Source of the DNA: Rhodopirellula sp. SM50
GTDB taxonomy: Bacteria; Planctomycetota; Planctomycetia; Pirellulales; Pirellulaceae
Direction of reading: 5' to 3'
NCBI RefSeq assembly: GCF_002289565.1
Contig: NZ_NTFY01000017.1
Coordinates: 1 to 64,000 of the forward strand
Length of the DNA: 64,000 nucleotides
In this document: in pieces, positions 63,659 to 64,000 of the stretch
How the letters are laid out: each line of letters opens with the position of its first letter
How positions within the stretch are numbered: the stretch's first letter is position 1
Position numbers and translations under genes: made by a program
Notes under the pieces: generated by a model
Database searches by the model: none
Told to the model about the DNA's origin: nothing
What the model saw: only the letters and a program-made list of their open reading frames with translations

Positions 63659-64000
63659 GTCAAGATTATAAGGGTTCAACAACGGACCACGCCACCAAAT
63701 TCTTCCGGCCACCGTGAAGGGAACACCGGGAAAACGCTGGACGGCTCAGGTCGCTGCGATCTCGCCGACGGGCGCAAGCACACCCGTCCAATCTACATCT
63801 CCCGGCGCCCCGCGTTTTCCCCTCATTGAATTCATGGAAAATCCAAGAATAAAATCGGACGCCGTGGCGTCACTTGATCAGATCGTCGTCAAATTGACCC
63901 TTGCCCCGTTTCCGCTCGACAAACGCAACCCGAACATTGAGCGCTGACACCGCACTCGGCAAATAATCGGTACACTGCTGTTCATGCCCTGTGACCAAAA
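63639..64000. other. Right-edge intergenic region
   Basis: No gene can be supported. An ATG at 63984 (atgccctgtgaccaaaa) might open a plus-strand gene that continues past the window, preceded by an AT-rich stretch (caaataatcggtacactgc), but too little is visible to judge. Confidence 0.35.

Noticed and set aside
63714-63947. Small plus-strand frame at the right edge
   Set aside because: It starts with GTG without a ribosome site and has no recognisable features.

Overview
The window looks like a chromosomal segment of a planctomycete, most likely a Pirellulales (Rhodopirellula-like) marine species. The evidence is the gene content: two DUF1559 proteins with type IV pilin-like N-termini, a DUF1501 plus PSCyt1/DUF1549/DUF1553 pair, two formylglycine sulfatases, a TPR/FG-GAP/ASPIC-UnbV protein, a giant GEVED/FG-GAP/dockerin protease, GC-rich coding, frequent GTG/TTG starts and weak Shine-Dalgarno sites. 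No rRNA or tRNA gene, CRISPR array, insertion sequence or phage gene was seen. All family names come from motif recognition by eye; no database search was run.

Layout. 1-16126 holds mostly single genes: a gingipain-like C25 peptidase, pdxA, a polytopic membrane protein, a lipoprotein, a serine beta-lactamase-fold hydrolase, a divergent pair (haem-c FG-GAP lipoprotein; TPR/FG-GAP/ASPIC-UnbV lipoprotein), a YceH-type protein and a dihydroorotase. 16514-29851 is one tightly packed + strand block: a HupE/UreJ-like membrane protein followed by a compact biosynthetic cluster. The cluster comprises an acyl-CoA dehydrogenase, a stand-alone adenylation enzyme, a stand-alone carrier protein, a SAM methyltransferase, a 2202-aa NRPS (C-A-T-C-A-MT) and a second NRPS protein (A-tail-T-TE). 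29937-40312 carries a secreted protein of unknown function, a DUF4432 protein, the DUF1501/DUF1553 pair, a small His/Cys-rich exported protein and a DUF1559 protein. 40616-50629 is one 3337-residue secreted subtilisin. 51048-64000 has a secreted unknown protein, a PH-domain protein, a sulfatase, a tripartite tricarboxylate (Tct) transporter in which the binding protein and small membrane subunit are one polypeptide, a small lipoprotein, a second DUF1559 protein, a second sulfatase and a secreted jelly-roll-type protein.

The most interesting system is the cluster at 17847-29851. The dehydrogenase/adenylation/carrier trio matches in order and in key residues the cassettes that load proline on a carrier and oxidise it to a pyrroline or pyrrole acyl starter. 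The NRPS begins with a condensation domain and no loading module, as needed to accept such a starter. Its second adenylation domain is cut between core motifs A8 and A10: a methyltransferase domain resembling guanidinoacetate methyltransferase ends the first protein and the A-tail opens the next, through an ATGA stop/start overlap. The terminal thioesterase has Cys in place of the nucleophile Ser. The predicted product is a small pyrrole(or pyrroline)-acyl dipeptide-like compound, methylated at least once.

The intergenic DNA is unusually rich in palindromic repeats. At least six families recur between genes, often next to each other, and an unrelated palindromic element sits in frame inside the second condensation domain of the NRPS.
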